A program made the position numbers and the translations under genes. A DNA stretch of 60,000 nt. It comes from Tubulanus polymorphus. Lineage: Eukaryota; Nemertea; Palaeonemertea; Tubulaniformes; Tubulanidae. The stretch is from contig NC_134031.1 in the NCBI RefSeq assembly GCF_964204645.1, positions 6,557,001 to 6,617,000 of the forward strand, in the 5' to 3' direction. Below are positions 37,603 through 47,523 of this stretch, in pieces. Positions within the stretch are counted from its first letter, which is position 1; each line of letters starts with the position of its first letter. The notes under the pieces were generated by a model. That model worked only from the letters and a program-made list of their open reading frames with translations. It was not told where the DNA came from and made no database searches.

Positions 37603-38350
37603 CGTCCTGCAGAGTCGATTATCACACGCACAGTACTATACCGCTACTAAATTTGCTATTTTGCTATTCCGCGGCCAGATTTTCAACACCGCCTACCTCC
37701 TCCCTCTCGATTGACCTCCAGCGATGGTAACATCGATCGATTTCACCGTTTACTGTTTTACTCTGTTTCGATAGAATGCTTCCGAGGCTTTGGCAGGGAC
37801 ATCCGATCTCGGAATTCTTTTTTAACCGTCCAATCATTCAAAGACTTCGAACAACCTTTCTTAGTTTTCGATTTCTGAGGATTCCGAGGCATCGAGAAAC
37901 GCGTCCTGCTGATTCGATTATCACACTCGCAATACTCTGTTCTAATCGAGATACCGCTACCAAAACTGTTTGCTATTCCGCGGCAAAATTTCAATACCGC
38001 CCATCGCCTCCCTCTTGATTGACCTCCAGTGATGGTAACATTGATTGATTTCACCGTTCACTTTTTCACTCGGTTTCGATCGAACGCTTTCTTTGTTGAT
38101 ACATGTTTTGTGTCACAATTCAATTATCTAATATCATCGAAAGTCGTCTAATGCTTTCACAAGTTCCGAGCATCTTTTGTTCCTTCAAGGTCTCGTGTTA
38201 TAAGATAGCTTCGATTGAACGCTTTCGTTTTCGCTTGGCTTTGTAAGGGATATCCGATCTCGAGATCTTTTTTTTGAACCGAACAATCGTTCAAAGACTT
38301 TGAACGACCTTTCGTATTTTCTGAAAATTCCGAGGCGTCGAGTAAGTTTT
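37603..38350 (+). repeat. Tandem duplication, 299-bp period, 2.5 units
   Basis: Unit 1 (37603-37901) and unit 2 (from 37902) both start CGTCCTGC..GATTCGATTATCACAC. They share GCTATTCCGCGG, CCTCCCTCT(C/T)GATTGACCTCCAG and GATGGTAACAT(C/T)GAT. Unit 2 is interrupted after about 38090 by a segment of about 110 bp. The rest of the unit (ATCCGATCTCG...TTCAAAGACTT...GAGGCGTCGAG) then resumes at 38250-38350. Confidence 0.75.
38095..38212 (+). repeat. Dispersed repeat inserted in the tandem unit, copy 1
   Basis: ACATGTTTTGTGTC...GAGCATCTTTTGTTCCTTCA...AGGTCTCG...GGCTTCGAT-like end. The same order recurs at 39889-40012. Confidence 0.55.
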
Positions 38351-39027
38351 GCGAGGAGTGAAATTAGACGATTTAAAAAAAAAATGTCGAGTAGACGATC
38401 AGCGGCAATCCCTGGAAGGTAACAATAAGAGTACACGTGATAAATGTGCGTAATGTTCCGTCTATTTTCAGCTTGTAGATCGTAATGAGAGAAGTGTCGG
38501 TGATTATCTGTAGTAAATACAATCGGAATCTCACGTTCCCGGAGCTGTTAATGGCTATTTAAATCGTCAACGAAGAGAAAGTTGCTCGGGTGAAAGTCTC
38601 CATGTATAGGTAGGTGAAATATTCGCTAGTCACGGGCGGATCATTCATAAATTGGCATTGTGCGTGCGAATTATCTTACGTTTCGGGGTAGTATAGGCCA
38701 TTTTATATATAGAGCAAGTAATCTGCAAGCACCCGTAAATTTCCTACATGTGTTAGGTTGGAAGATCTTCGGTTGATGGCAATTTCCAATGTGGGGTTAC
38801 TAGTCACAGGTATAGAGCCAGGAACGAAGCGTAAGAGTCGAATATATGCGTGTTGTAGAGATTTAATGAGTCGTCGATGATAAATGATAAAATGAGAATT
38901 TAGCATAATCGGGGGTTAGTTTATATTTGGTTAGTAACAAGAAACATGATGTGACATATATAATCTGATTAATCGTGGTTGATACGTTGAATGTAACGAT
39001 TGAGAGAATTGGGAAGAACCGATTAAG
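38351..39027. other. Intergenic stretch, nothing recognised
   Basis: No gene or matched repeat seen. Confidence 0.5.
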
Positions 39028-39105
39028 AATTACGGGCACTCACCGGGATCGAAGCCGGGTCTTGTACGTAGAAAGCAAGCGTGCTAACCTGTACACCAAA
39101 AGAAC
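39028..39105 (-). repeat. tRNA-like sequence (SINE head or tRNA relict)
   Basis: On the minus strand GGTGTACAGGTTAGCACGCT resembles an A-box region, and GACCCGGCTTCGATCCCGGT resembles a T-arm with B box. The spacing of about 45 bp is right for a tRNA. The acceptor stem does not pair, so this is not a functional tRNA. Confidence 0.4.
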
Positions 39106-39219
39106 TACAGGGGTCGTCCACTTGGCCAGTGGTTACACAGCTTGTCCTATAATATATGTAAAACATGTATTATAAAAGTAGTATTTGAATTTGAGTGGAA
39201 GCCAGTGATGGATGAGCTG

Positions 39220-39471
39220 AGGCCATATTCACGCAGTACGCACCTGCAAGCCCACGTGACACGTATGTCTGACTGTAAAGTTCGAAGCACCCGTAACTCA
39301 CTTGTCACGTAAGATTTACGGTCGAACTTACGCGCAAACTTACGGGTGAACTTTACGTGCAAACACACGGGTTTTTTCGCAAATACCACGTAGATAGTCT
39401 ATGTAAATCTGCACGTAAGTTCTTCCGTGAATCTTACGTAACAAATTACGGGTGCTTCGTGAATACGGTCT
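39220..39471. mobile_element. Foldback element, TIR AGRCCRTATTCACGMAG
   Basis: The left end AGGCCATATTCACGCAGTAC and the right end GTGCTTCGTGAATACGGTCT are inverted. Internally GAAGCACCCGTAACTCA and the ACGTAAGWTTTACGG / CTTACGTG motifs repeat several times, giving extensive self-complementarity. Non-coding. Confidence 0.6.
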
Positions 39472-39888
39472 GAAAGAGTGAAAGAGAGGGCGACCGAGGT
39501 GACGAAGACCTTGGCAGAAGAGACGTGAGTAGCATAGATAGAAAAGTGAGAGAACGGACCGACTGAGAGTGGACAGGGGGAAAGGGATATAGTGTCTTGC
39601 AGCTAAAGAACCTGGAAATCCTAATTATGTTCCTACGTTAGGAAAAAATCAAAGAGAAGAATCATTGCTTTTTGATCGTTAGTTGTTCGCGGGATCGCGT
39701 TGATGCGATCACTACGGAATTACATGTTACGAAAGAGGAGATAGTACCGTGTAAATCGATCGATCCCTATCGATAAATAAGACACCAGCAACAGTCATCG
39801 CTAACTATGGTTAGAGAATAGCACGTAAGCGTATTGCGAGTATAATGCGGGAAGATATATGAAAGATTTTACCCTAAACGTCAGTCGA
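39472..39888. other. Intergenic stretch, nothing recognised
   Basis: No gene or matched repeat seen. Confidence 0.5.
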
Positions 39889-40012
39889 CACATGTTTTGC
39901 GTCTCAAAGATCTTTATATGCTATCAAAAGTCATTTGCTCTATGCTTTTAAATTCTGAGCATCTTTTGTTCCTTTAAGGTTTCGCCTTGAAAGAAGGCTT
40001 CGATGAAATATC
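39889..40012 (+). repeat. Dispersed repeat, copy 2 (see 38095)
   Basis: ACATGTTTTGCGTCTCAAAG...TGAGCATCTTTTGTTCCTTT...AAGGCTTCGATGAA. Confidence 0.55.
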
Positions 40013-40206
40013 TCGTGCTTTACGGAAAAAAGGGATTACATTTCTTTCATGTACGTGGTTTACATGTACGTTGTATACGAGACATCCTTTCATTTAACAG
40101 TATAATCGTCACCTTCATGCGAAAATTAAAACTAATCACTTAAACTTTTGTCACAGAATAAAATATACGAATTTTCACCTCGTTTTTACCGAACTCAAAA
40201 CTGGTA

Positions 40207-40434
40207 CCCTTTCAGTGCGTCTACACCGTTTTTTGGCGATGACTATATCGTATCACGGTGTATTGATGTTATTAGTATATAATTAGCTATTATTTCGAAA
40301 GATGGCAGCACCTGACAAACAGTGAGATATTGGTAACTTTTATACCAATTAACTGCACTACATAGCGGACCACCGCGGTTGACTTTTTAGAATTTTCAAA
40401 TCATCTCCAGCAATTTTAGTCAGCACTGAAAGGA
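40207..40434 (-). mobile_element. piggyBac-like MITE, diverged copy next to the GPCR 5' end
   Basis: CCCTTTCAGTGCGTCTACAC at the left and CAGCACTGAAAGG at the right are inverted. The interior (GATGGCAGCACCTGACAAAC, ATTAGTATATAATTAGC) is the reverse complement of the elements at 47233 and 49556. The flanks are no longer TTAA. It ends about 45 bp before the splice acceptor of the GPCR start exon. Confidence 0.6.
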
Positions 40435-40485
40435 TACTATATATAAGTTGTAAAAGTACGTTTGTTTTACGTTTCAGTGTTTGAG

Positions 40486-40714
40486 ATGGGGAACTCAACG
40501 TGGACCACCCCGATTCCACAGAGCCCATGGAAAGTGATATTCCTTTCTCCTATCATCGTGCTGTCGATAATTGCTCAGTTGATGCTGTTTTGTGTGGTCA
40601 GATCTAAGTCAACGTTACGTCACATGTCTTACTACTATCTACTATCGCTGGGTGCCCTGCACAGTACAATGGCTGTTATTGCGGCCCCGCTGGAAGTATT
40701 CATGGAATTTACAG
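40486..40714 (+). CDS. GPCR coding exon 1
   Basis: ATG at 40486 (GAGATGG context) lies 8 bp after a splice acceptor (TTACGTTTCAG|TGTTTGAG), so a 5' non-coding exon should exist upstream. It encodes the N-terminus, helix 1 and helix 2, and ends at the donor ACAG|GTTAGT. Confidence 0.88.
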
Positions 40715-43410
40715 GTTAGTACCGTATGTACTTTACGACTGATAAGAAGTAATCGATCTGGAATGATTCATTCGACGTTGAACAAATTATGGTCAACCTT
40801 TCGCACCAGGTTCGAATTTTACGATTCAAATGTCTAAATGTATACACCTTCAATATGGCTGCTTCCCCGATCATTTAGATTTTAAGACAACGAACTAATT
40901 AGATCTGTTCACAGCTGTATTTTCTGGAAGTAAGTAGGCAAATTAATGTCAACGGGCTTTAGAAGGCAGCCATATTTTCATCGAAGGTGTCCATAGAGTT
41001 ATATTTCTGTATACAGGGGTGAATCCAGAGGTTGCGTGCGCACCCCTCCCCCCCCCCAAAAAAAAATTCCGAGTCCGCTTTTTCGGGTCCCAATCCGTCC
41101 AAATTGCTATAACGAGATAATGAGATCAGATGTACTGAAAAGTCACTGACATATATATGTCTAGATTTTCGAAATTTTCTGGGGACAGGTTTCGCACCTT
41201 CGTGTACGCACAGCGTCGGCAATGAAGTATAGTGTTGCCCTTATTTTCTGCACCCCCTTGAAGAAATCCTCGATCCGCCCCTGTAGTTATGAAAAACTGT
41301 TGTTAATGTCAAGGTAATGGTTTAAAAGGGGAAGTTGAAACGATACATATAGAAAAGAAACTTTCGACTAATGTCTTAGGGTGCGACGAAACTATGCGTT
41401 AGCTTACGTTCGATCGTGTGGGTTTGTAATGTTTGCCGAGCAGATATGTCGCATGTACCAAAATATCTAATTCGTTAGAAAGGTCAAGTTTGATTTGATC
41501 AAAACATGTTATTTCAAAGGAAAGATTCATCTCCAAACAAATGAATTTGACATTTTACGTAGAAATGTTTCTACTCCGGGTTAAAAGTTTATAAATCAGA
41601 AGTAGGATTATATTCAAAATATAAGCCCTACGTAGATCCTTACAGCTTTTTGAGCATTCTTCCTCCTTAATGAGCAAGGAATTTGATTTGTTGATAATAT
41701 GTCAACATGTTGACATTTTTTGAAATTTTTTGATAATATCAAGGTAATGGTTGGGAAGTTGAAAAGAATAAACTCTCACATAATACAGGGACTATTTTAT
41801 TTCATCCCCTACTATTAATAAATCGGGAACCGTTTTTAAACATTAACTCCAATAGACAAAAACCTAATAAATCTGGCTTATTTCATAAAGAAGGCAAGCC
41901 CACTTTTGTCTTAAGCAAACGCCACGCTTCAACTGTAACAGTAGCGTCCAAGAGGTAAAAGGTTAAATTTAGAGTGCCTAACTCTATATACGTATGTTTG
42001 TGTATAATTTGCCCATCTATGTATGTATTCACAAATGACTTGTAATTTTGTAAATCTTTTCCTGTGCTCTAAGCAAATGTCTTTTCGTTGAGGAGCAAAA
42101 TAAACTAAACTAAACTAAACTCAACTCAACTAATACGTATAATATGTATAAGATGCGTTGTTTGAGCATTTTACCTCATTAATAACGCATTTCATTTCAC
42201 TTAACTTTCGGCGATAACATATATATGTTTATATTCCAAGGCTTTTCTCTTATTTTTTTTTTCAGGTGAGATCGAACCTTACGAATCGACGTGCAGTATA
42301 TGGGTGACCTTGGATACGTTTTTCTGTAATAACATCTTTCTTCATCTTCTCGGTGCTAGTCTAGACGCGATGCTGAAAACCCACAATCCGTTCAAATACA
42401 GTCACCCGCGTCCGCGCGGAACGACCTTACTGAAACTCGGGGCTCCGTGGACCATTTCGATAGTTCAATCGACAGCCATGTTCGCCATCAGTCAGCCCAA
42501 ATCCGGCGTATTGGAAGGATACGTTTGTTTTCTGAACGATTCTAACTTTCAAGTTTTGCGGTTTCTACTGGCGTTCCTTTGTCCGTTATTAACCGGATTT
42601 ACGATATACTTGATCAGCGTTTTAGAATTGAGTCGCCATCGGTCGAAAACGTATCTAGAAGATTTCGATAAAACCAGCGAAATAAGAGGACTATTCCGGA
42701 GTCCGTCGAGCGAGTCTTTGAACACGATGGAGACGAGAAGTCCCGATTTCGAATCTCCGACGCAACAAAATAGCGGGTTGATCAATTACAGCGAACGGAT
42801 TTTCACCATGAAAAAAGGACTGGAAATGTACGGCGAAACCATGGCCGACGACGACGACATTCCGTGCGATTGCAAAAGACGTAAAAAGCGCCACATCAAA
42901 GGCGAGCTTCAAGAAGACGGCGCTGACGTCATAGTCGAGTTGACGGCGTACCACGAGTGTCATTGCCCGAACTTCCGGTCCAGGTTCACCGGTCCGCACA
43001 GTACAACACAATCTACATACATCGGACTATCGGACATCGATAGTACCGGGTCCAATCTTCCAGCGCCCCCTAGCGAAGATCAACTGAACTCGTTAGCGAG
43101 CGAATTCCCCCCGAAATCAATCCGTCATCGCCAGATCTATCTCAGACGATTGTTACATTCAGAGGAGAAACTGACTAAAATATTGGCAGTTTTATACACC
43201 GTGAATTTATCACTGTGGGCCCCGTATATCATCGGGCATCTATTGCGGTCCACGTGTCCGACGTGCGCTTACATCATGAACAACTCGTTGTTTCGTAATT
43301 TCAAATGGGCCGCATACTTTTCGTGCATCTTCAATCCGTTTATTTATATGGTAGTAAATCGTGATATAAGACGCGGTTATGTGGACCTGCTGCGGGGACG
43401 ATGTCACTAG
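40486..43410 (+). CDS. Atypical aminergic-type class A GPCR (two coding exons, 457 aa)
   Basis: Joining 40486-40714 to 42266-43410 (phase-1 intron, ACAG|GTTAGT ... TTTCAG|GTGAG) gives 458 codons including the stop. Seven helices are present. Aminergic marks are Cys86 (3.25) with Cys164 in loop 2, Trp89 (3.28), Asp93 (3.32), Pro183 (5.50), Tyr191 (5.58), Trp394 (6.48), Trp424 (7.40), Tyr427 (7.43) and NPFIY (433-437). Helix 2-5 spacing and the VCFLNDSNFQVLRF loop resemble 5-HT2-type receptors. Conserved activation residues are replaced: Asn1.50 by Gln31, Asp2.50 by His59, Ser3.39 by Ile100, and DRY by Asp110-Ala111-Met112. The third cytoplasmic loop (about 199-376) is long, acidic-basic and has CDCKRRKKR and CHC clusters. 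N-glycosylation sites are Asn3 and Asn167. It is probably a surface receptor or a receptor-like decoy; ligand and coupling are unknown. Confidence 0.88.
41014..41283. mobile_element. hAT-like MITE in the GPCR intron
   Basis: CAGGGGTGAATCCAGAGG at the left and CTCGATCCGCCCCTG at the right are inverted. The internal C-run/A-run (41046-41066) also occurs in the related repeat at 12683. No clear 8-bp target duplication is visible. Confidence 0.6.
41950..42132 (+). mobile_element. LINE 3' end in the GPCR intron
   Basis: A 3' UTR-like sequence ends GAGGAGCAAAATAAACTAAA followed by (CTAAA)n/(CTCAA)n, the same form as the tail of the LINE at 20.9 kb (GGAGTAAATAAACTTAACTT). No reverse-transcriptase sequence is attached. 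Confidence 0.6.
42266..43410 (+). CDS. GPCR coding exon 2
   Basis: The acceptor TTTTTTTTTCAG|GTGAG continues the frame as ACA-G|GT (Thr-Gly). The exon encodes loop 1, helices 3-7 and a short C-tail ending LLRGRCH, and stops at TAG 43408-43410. The many CG-rich codons contrast with the AT-rich flanks. Confidence 0.92.
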
Positions 43411-43693
43411 CACCACACTCTCTCCTCTTCAGTAACGCTTGTAACCGATAATTTATTCACAGACATGACAATTATGGCTGTTATACCCACTCGATGGTCA
43501 TACGTTCTCGCAAATCCTAAGAGATTTATCTGAATATTTTGTTTCGGTCCGCGTGTCGTCGAAAAATGACCTCCAGATTCTGTCCACTTGCAGCAACTCG
43601 ACAGCGAGACGACGGATATTTTGGCATAAAACTTATAAGTGAAAAAAACAATACGTATGAAATGATGAAAATTGAATGCAATAATGTTTATAC
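43411..43693. other. GPCR 3' UTR / intergenic
   Basis: No close poly(A) signal is seen here. The nearest good AATAAA downstream is at 44057, beyond the inserted TIR element. Confidence 0.4.
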
Positions 43694-43966
43694 TGTGGTG
43701 GCTGATAAGGGCCACATGCATTAAATTTTACGTGACCTCGATTATACGTAGAAAAAAGCGGAACGAAACTTATAGAGCAAAAAGAAAACTTCGGTTTCGC
43801 TAGGGCGCAAAAACGAACCTTTCGTTTTTGCGTGGAAGCAAAAACGAAAAATCATGGAGCATTACGAATCTTTTCATTTTTGCTTTTTAAGTTTCGTTTT
43901 GCAACATTTTTTCTATATTCGAGATCATATGAAAAGTAATGCATGTGCCTCTTATCAGCCATCACA
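43694..43966. mobile_element. MITE with TIR TGTGGTGGCTGATAAGGGCCACATGCA, copy 2
   Basis: TGTGGTGGCTGATAAGGGCC at the left and CTTATCAGCCATCACA at the right are inverted over about 27 bp. The interior is made of CAAAAACGAA / TTCGTTTTTGC blocks. Its termini match the element at 28019-28495. AATGTTT on both sides may be an imperfect target duplication. Confidence 0.7.
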
Positions 43967-44384
43967 ATGTTTCCCATTTTTTGGTTCCCAAATGATTTTA
44001 TTCGGTGTATTAGAATTGAAATACTGATTGTAATCATTAAAACTGTGTTTGAATAGAATAAACGAAAACTGAGAAAAATGCTCGCATCATTGTAAATAGT
44101 GGAATATTTTAGAATAAAATGGAACATGAACGAAATAGTGATTTTTTGCAGTGGGTTTCTAGAAGAGCGAGGAATTAAATGATTGGGTGCATCATCGCCG
44201 AATGTATCATCACCAGTGACCAAACGGAGGTGTCAAAGAAGAACGGCTGGTGCCAAGAGACCATAGCGGCTACGACTACGGTGAAAGCGGCGGGGCCAGG
44301 ACTTCCGTCTTAAAACGAATGTTTAGGCTAAAAAGATTGATATATATACTTCATATCTCATTTCTGTTTTAGCTTAAAAGTCAT

Positions 44385-44480
44385 GTAGCCGACTGCCTAT
44401 CTACCCTGTACATTACAACTATACTTTTTTGAAATCATGGTCGAGCTAACCATACAGACCCGGTAGCAGTTTGGTTCTAC
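44385..44480. repeat. Dispersed repeat, second copy (see 25290)
   Basis: GCCTATCTACCCTGTACATT...GAAATCATGGTCGAGCTAAC. Confidence 0.45.
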
Positions 44481-44660
44481 CTCGGCATATACAGGATGAA
44501 TAAAGGATGACCACAATACCCCGTGTTTTCTCTCGTGGAACTTTCCCAGTCAGTTCTTATGAATGGCAGTAGGAAAGAAAAGACGGGAGAGTTGTTATCT
44601 TGACAGACCCGAATAGTTAGATAGCCCAGTTAATATTCCGACTTATAGCAAAATACGCTT

Positions 44661-45553
44661 TAAAGGAATTTCAAGGGTCGTCTTTAGTTCCAAGACGAGT
44701 TTGTCGATGACGTCATATATAAATAATAACATAACCACGTGCGTCCTGGTACGCGCTCTTTTCTGTTAGAGATAGAGCGGTTGGTAATGTCTATTTTAAC
44801 TTGACTTGAGAGAGCGCCAAACGGTGGCCTAGCTCAGTCGGGCTTGATAGTAAATACCTGATAAAAGTCTTATCAGGACTAGAAAGGACTGGTAGTTGAC
44901 CTCAAACATCGTTTTTAATCCATTTCTTAATGTATTGAAGGATTGCAAAAGACATGGCGGTCTGAATCAAACTCTACTGAGAAGGCTTAATCAAGAAGAA
45001 AAATGAAGAATGTTTTGTTTCGTGTTTTATGTTTTTTTTTTCTGGAATCTCTAATGATAAGTTATCTGTTGGTTCATAATACTGAAAGAGGACAGGGTTT
45101 CGAATTGATATTTTCCTAAGCATATTCGAAGCTAAGGCCCAGTTTCACATATCATACTAAATTTAAGACGAAATGAAGAACTTTGAACTATTCTATCTAT
45201 GAGTTGGGCTGTGTTGAATAGGTATCTAAAAACTAGAAATGGTTATTTGATTTTATCATTATAAGTCTTGCAAGAAAATAAACATTACTACTTCTACGTA
45301 AGTAAATAATTCATTTTGTTTACTTACATACTAGTGGATATTCGTTTTTGAATAATGTTGAACAAAGATCCGGTCAAGATCATAACGGAGGAAAAGATTG
45401 CGGCAATTTGTTTATGATTATACAATTCGGCGCACAGAATTGGTTGAATAAAGTCTTTGTATTTAAATTTGTTCCTCACGCACGTGGTTATGTTATTATT
45501 TATTTATGACGTCATCGACAAACTCATCTTGACGACCAATTTCAAGTAGTAAA
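44661..45553. mobile_element. Non-autonomous DNA element with ~80-bp TIRs
   Basis: Left arm 44663-44743 (GACGAGTTTGTCGATGACGT, then AATAATAACATAACCACGTG) and right arm 45474-45553 (CACGTGGTTATGTTATTATT, ACGTCATCGACAAACTC) are reverse complements, with near identity over the inner 50 bp. The interior of about 730 bp has no transposase frame. It includes GGCCTAGCTCAGTCGGG at 44826 (a tRNA A-box look-alike) and a smaller palindrome near 45297-45330. Confidence 0.7.
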
Positions 45554-45729
45554 GTTCTGATCACAGGCATTAGAAACCATAGAAAACAAGCAAAATAAAC
45601 CCATTTCCATGTGTTTTCCAGAGTTTATCAAATCGACTGGGGAGGGGGAGGGAAATCGGTTCCCAGCATTTTCCAGAATTGTGGTCACCCCGATTTTATC
45701 TGCGTGCGTGTTTTTCTAACACAGTTCAC

Positions 45730-46029
45730 ATGTCTGACAGTCGTTTTAAATTCGGTCACGATGTGCATCTTAATCTTAATACATATATACAGTCGTTTTC
45801 AGACGGGACGCGTGAGTCTCGATCAGGGACAGCTATATCACGCTTCTCAAAAATAAACTTGCGTTTAGACGATAAAATTACTAATAACAATCCATTTTTT
45901 ATTTTCAAAGAAAAACAGTATTTTACATATATCGCACCGGTATCTATCCACGAGCCAACCGTTAACCCAATTAAATCTACCTCTAAACACACGATAAATT
46001 CGAAAATAAACTGGCGAGCTCGTGTATGA
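45730..46029 (+). CDS. Possible small gene or exon, 99 codons, unrecognised
   Basis: ATG 45730 opens a 99-codon frame beginning MSDSRFKFGHDVHLNLNTYI and ending KINWRARV. GTGTTTTTCTAACACAG, a fair splice acceptor, ends 5 bp upstream. The composition is polar, with no signal peptide, membrane segment or motif I know. The length is borderline for chance, and it could equally be debris of a mobile element. Confidence 0.25.
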   Translation: MSDSRFKFGHDVHLNLNTYIQSFSDGTRESRSGTAISRFSKINLRLDDKITNNNPFFIFKEKQYFTYIAPVSIHEPTVNPIKSTSKHTINSKINWRARV

Positions 46030-47232
46030 GTTACGAATTACATCAAGGGGTCGCTACTTATACACTCAAAAACACCAGACCATGGGCGAACTTCGGTTTT
46101 CGTAGCAAGTCGACTAGTGGTCAGAACTAATAACAAGCGCACTGTAGTACGGTCGTCGGTGTCGGCCATCTATAGGAACTGGGCCCGAACTACAGCTCAA
46201 TCGCGTGGCCGACCATTTCCGGACCATTGTTCCAACTGACATAGATTTAATAATTTATTTATAATAATCTATAATCACGACTCTGAAATGACGAGCCAAC
46301 CCCTCTAGATTATTCTAGCTTCATCATCGTCATCTACTCAACGCGAGCTCTTGATTTCATGGCGAAACCTAATAAGTGGTTAATACGGCTATCAACCTGC
46401 CATCTGTACACCCCCTCTGACATTCACCATTCTCCCAAAAATGCTCGACCAGGCGTCACCACCCCCTGTGGCTGGCAGTATTACCCCCCCCCCCCCGGAC
46501 ATTTTTCTTTGTCACAACAAAAAAGGTTGTCGTGATCGTTAACCATCAATTTTAGATGGACATTCAAGATTTGTGAAAAATGCGTTCGACCAGACTTCGC
46601 AATTTAAAAGGCGATATGGCAGGTACAAACAACAGATTGACAGCTGCATTAATTTGATGTTAGATTGACGTTAATCTCTGTGACCTGGTGAGACCTAATA
46701 ATTAATTGGCTAACGACGCAAATTACAGTAGGAAGTTAGAACAGATACAGACACTAAAAATTTTAAATATTTCTCACATATTTACATATTATTTACTACG
46801 TTACCGGTAAATATTTTTCGAACACGAACACAGTTTTTCAAACCGGATTTTTTTCTATCTTCCTAAAATCTCTAAGATTCTTCTCGTACCCGACAATAAC
46901 TGCTATCTACGACATATTTGCAACGCATTGCATTTTAACATCTTTATTCGAACCGAAAATCTTTTATTTCAGCCTTTCTTAGTTGAGCGGGACCGTTCAA
47001 ATCTAAACTTGCCAGGCGTTGATTGCCTCACGCCGACACAAACCCTGGCTGCAGACCTTTCATTGGTCTATTACACTGCTCAAAATGTACGCCAACCAGT
47101 CTATATATCTAGCCAATCAAATGCGTTGTTACAACAGGGTTCCAACGGGTCCTTAAATACCCTCGAATTAAGGAAGTCAAGATCTAAGGGGTTAAATACC
47201 CCAAAATTCTAAGCTTCCCCTCCAAATCCCCC
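46030..47232. other. Intergenic stretch, nothing firm
   Basis: There is a poly-C run near 46486-46497 and a 94-codon open frame at 46928-47212 without features. Confidence 0.45.
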
Positions 47233-47523
47233 TTAACCCTTTCAGCGCTGACTAATCAATACCCTATAGTGCTGGAGATAATTTGAAATTTTTAGAAATT
47301 CCACCCTAGTGTGTTGAATAACGGGAATACCACTATAGTGCGTCTACACCATGGCGCAGTGTATCGTTAGTTACTAGTATTTCAGTATGTTTGACAGGTG
47401 CTGCCATTTTTCTTCAAGAGAGATAATTACTAATTACATCAATACACCGCAGTGTGGTGTACTCGCAAAATCCATCACCGATTCATACACCGCACTGCGG
47501 TGTAGACGCACTGAAAGGGTTAA
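47233..47523 (+). mobile_element. piggyBac-like MITE flanked by TTAA
   Basis: The element is bounded by TTAA on each side, with TIRs CCCTTTCAGCGCTGAC (left) and GTAGACGCACTGAAAGGG (right). TTAA target sites and CCC termini are hallmarks of piggyBac-type transposition. ACACCGCAGTGYGGTGTA palindromes occur inside. No transposase is encoded. Confidence 0.7.

Noticed and set aside
39028-39105. Functional tRNA gene on the minus strand
   Set aside because: A- and B-box-like parts are present but the acceptor stem does not pair; recorded as a tRNA-like relict instead.
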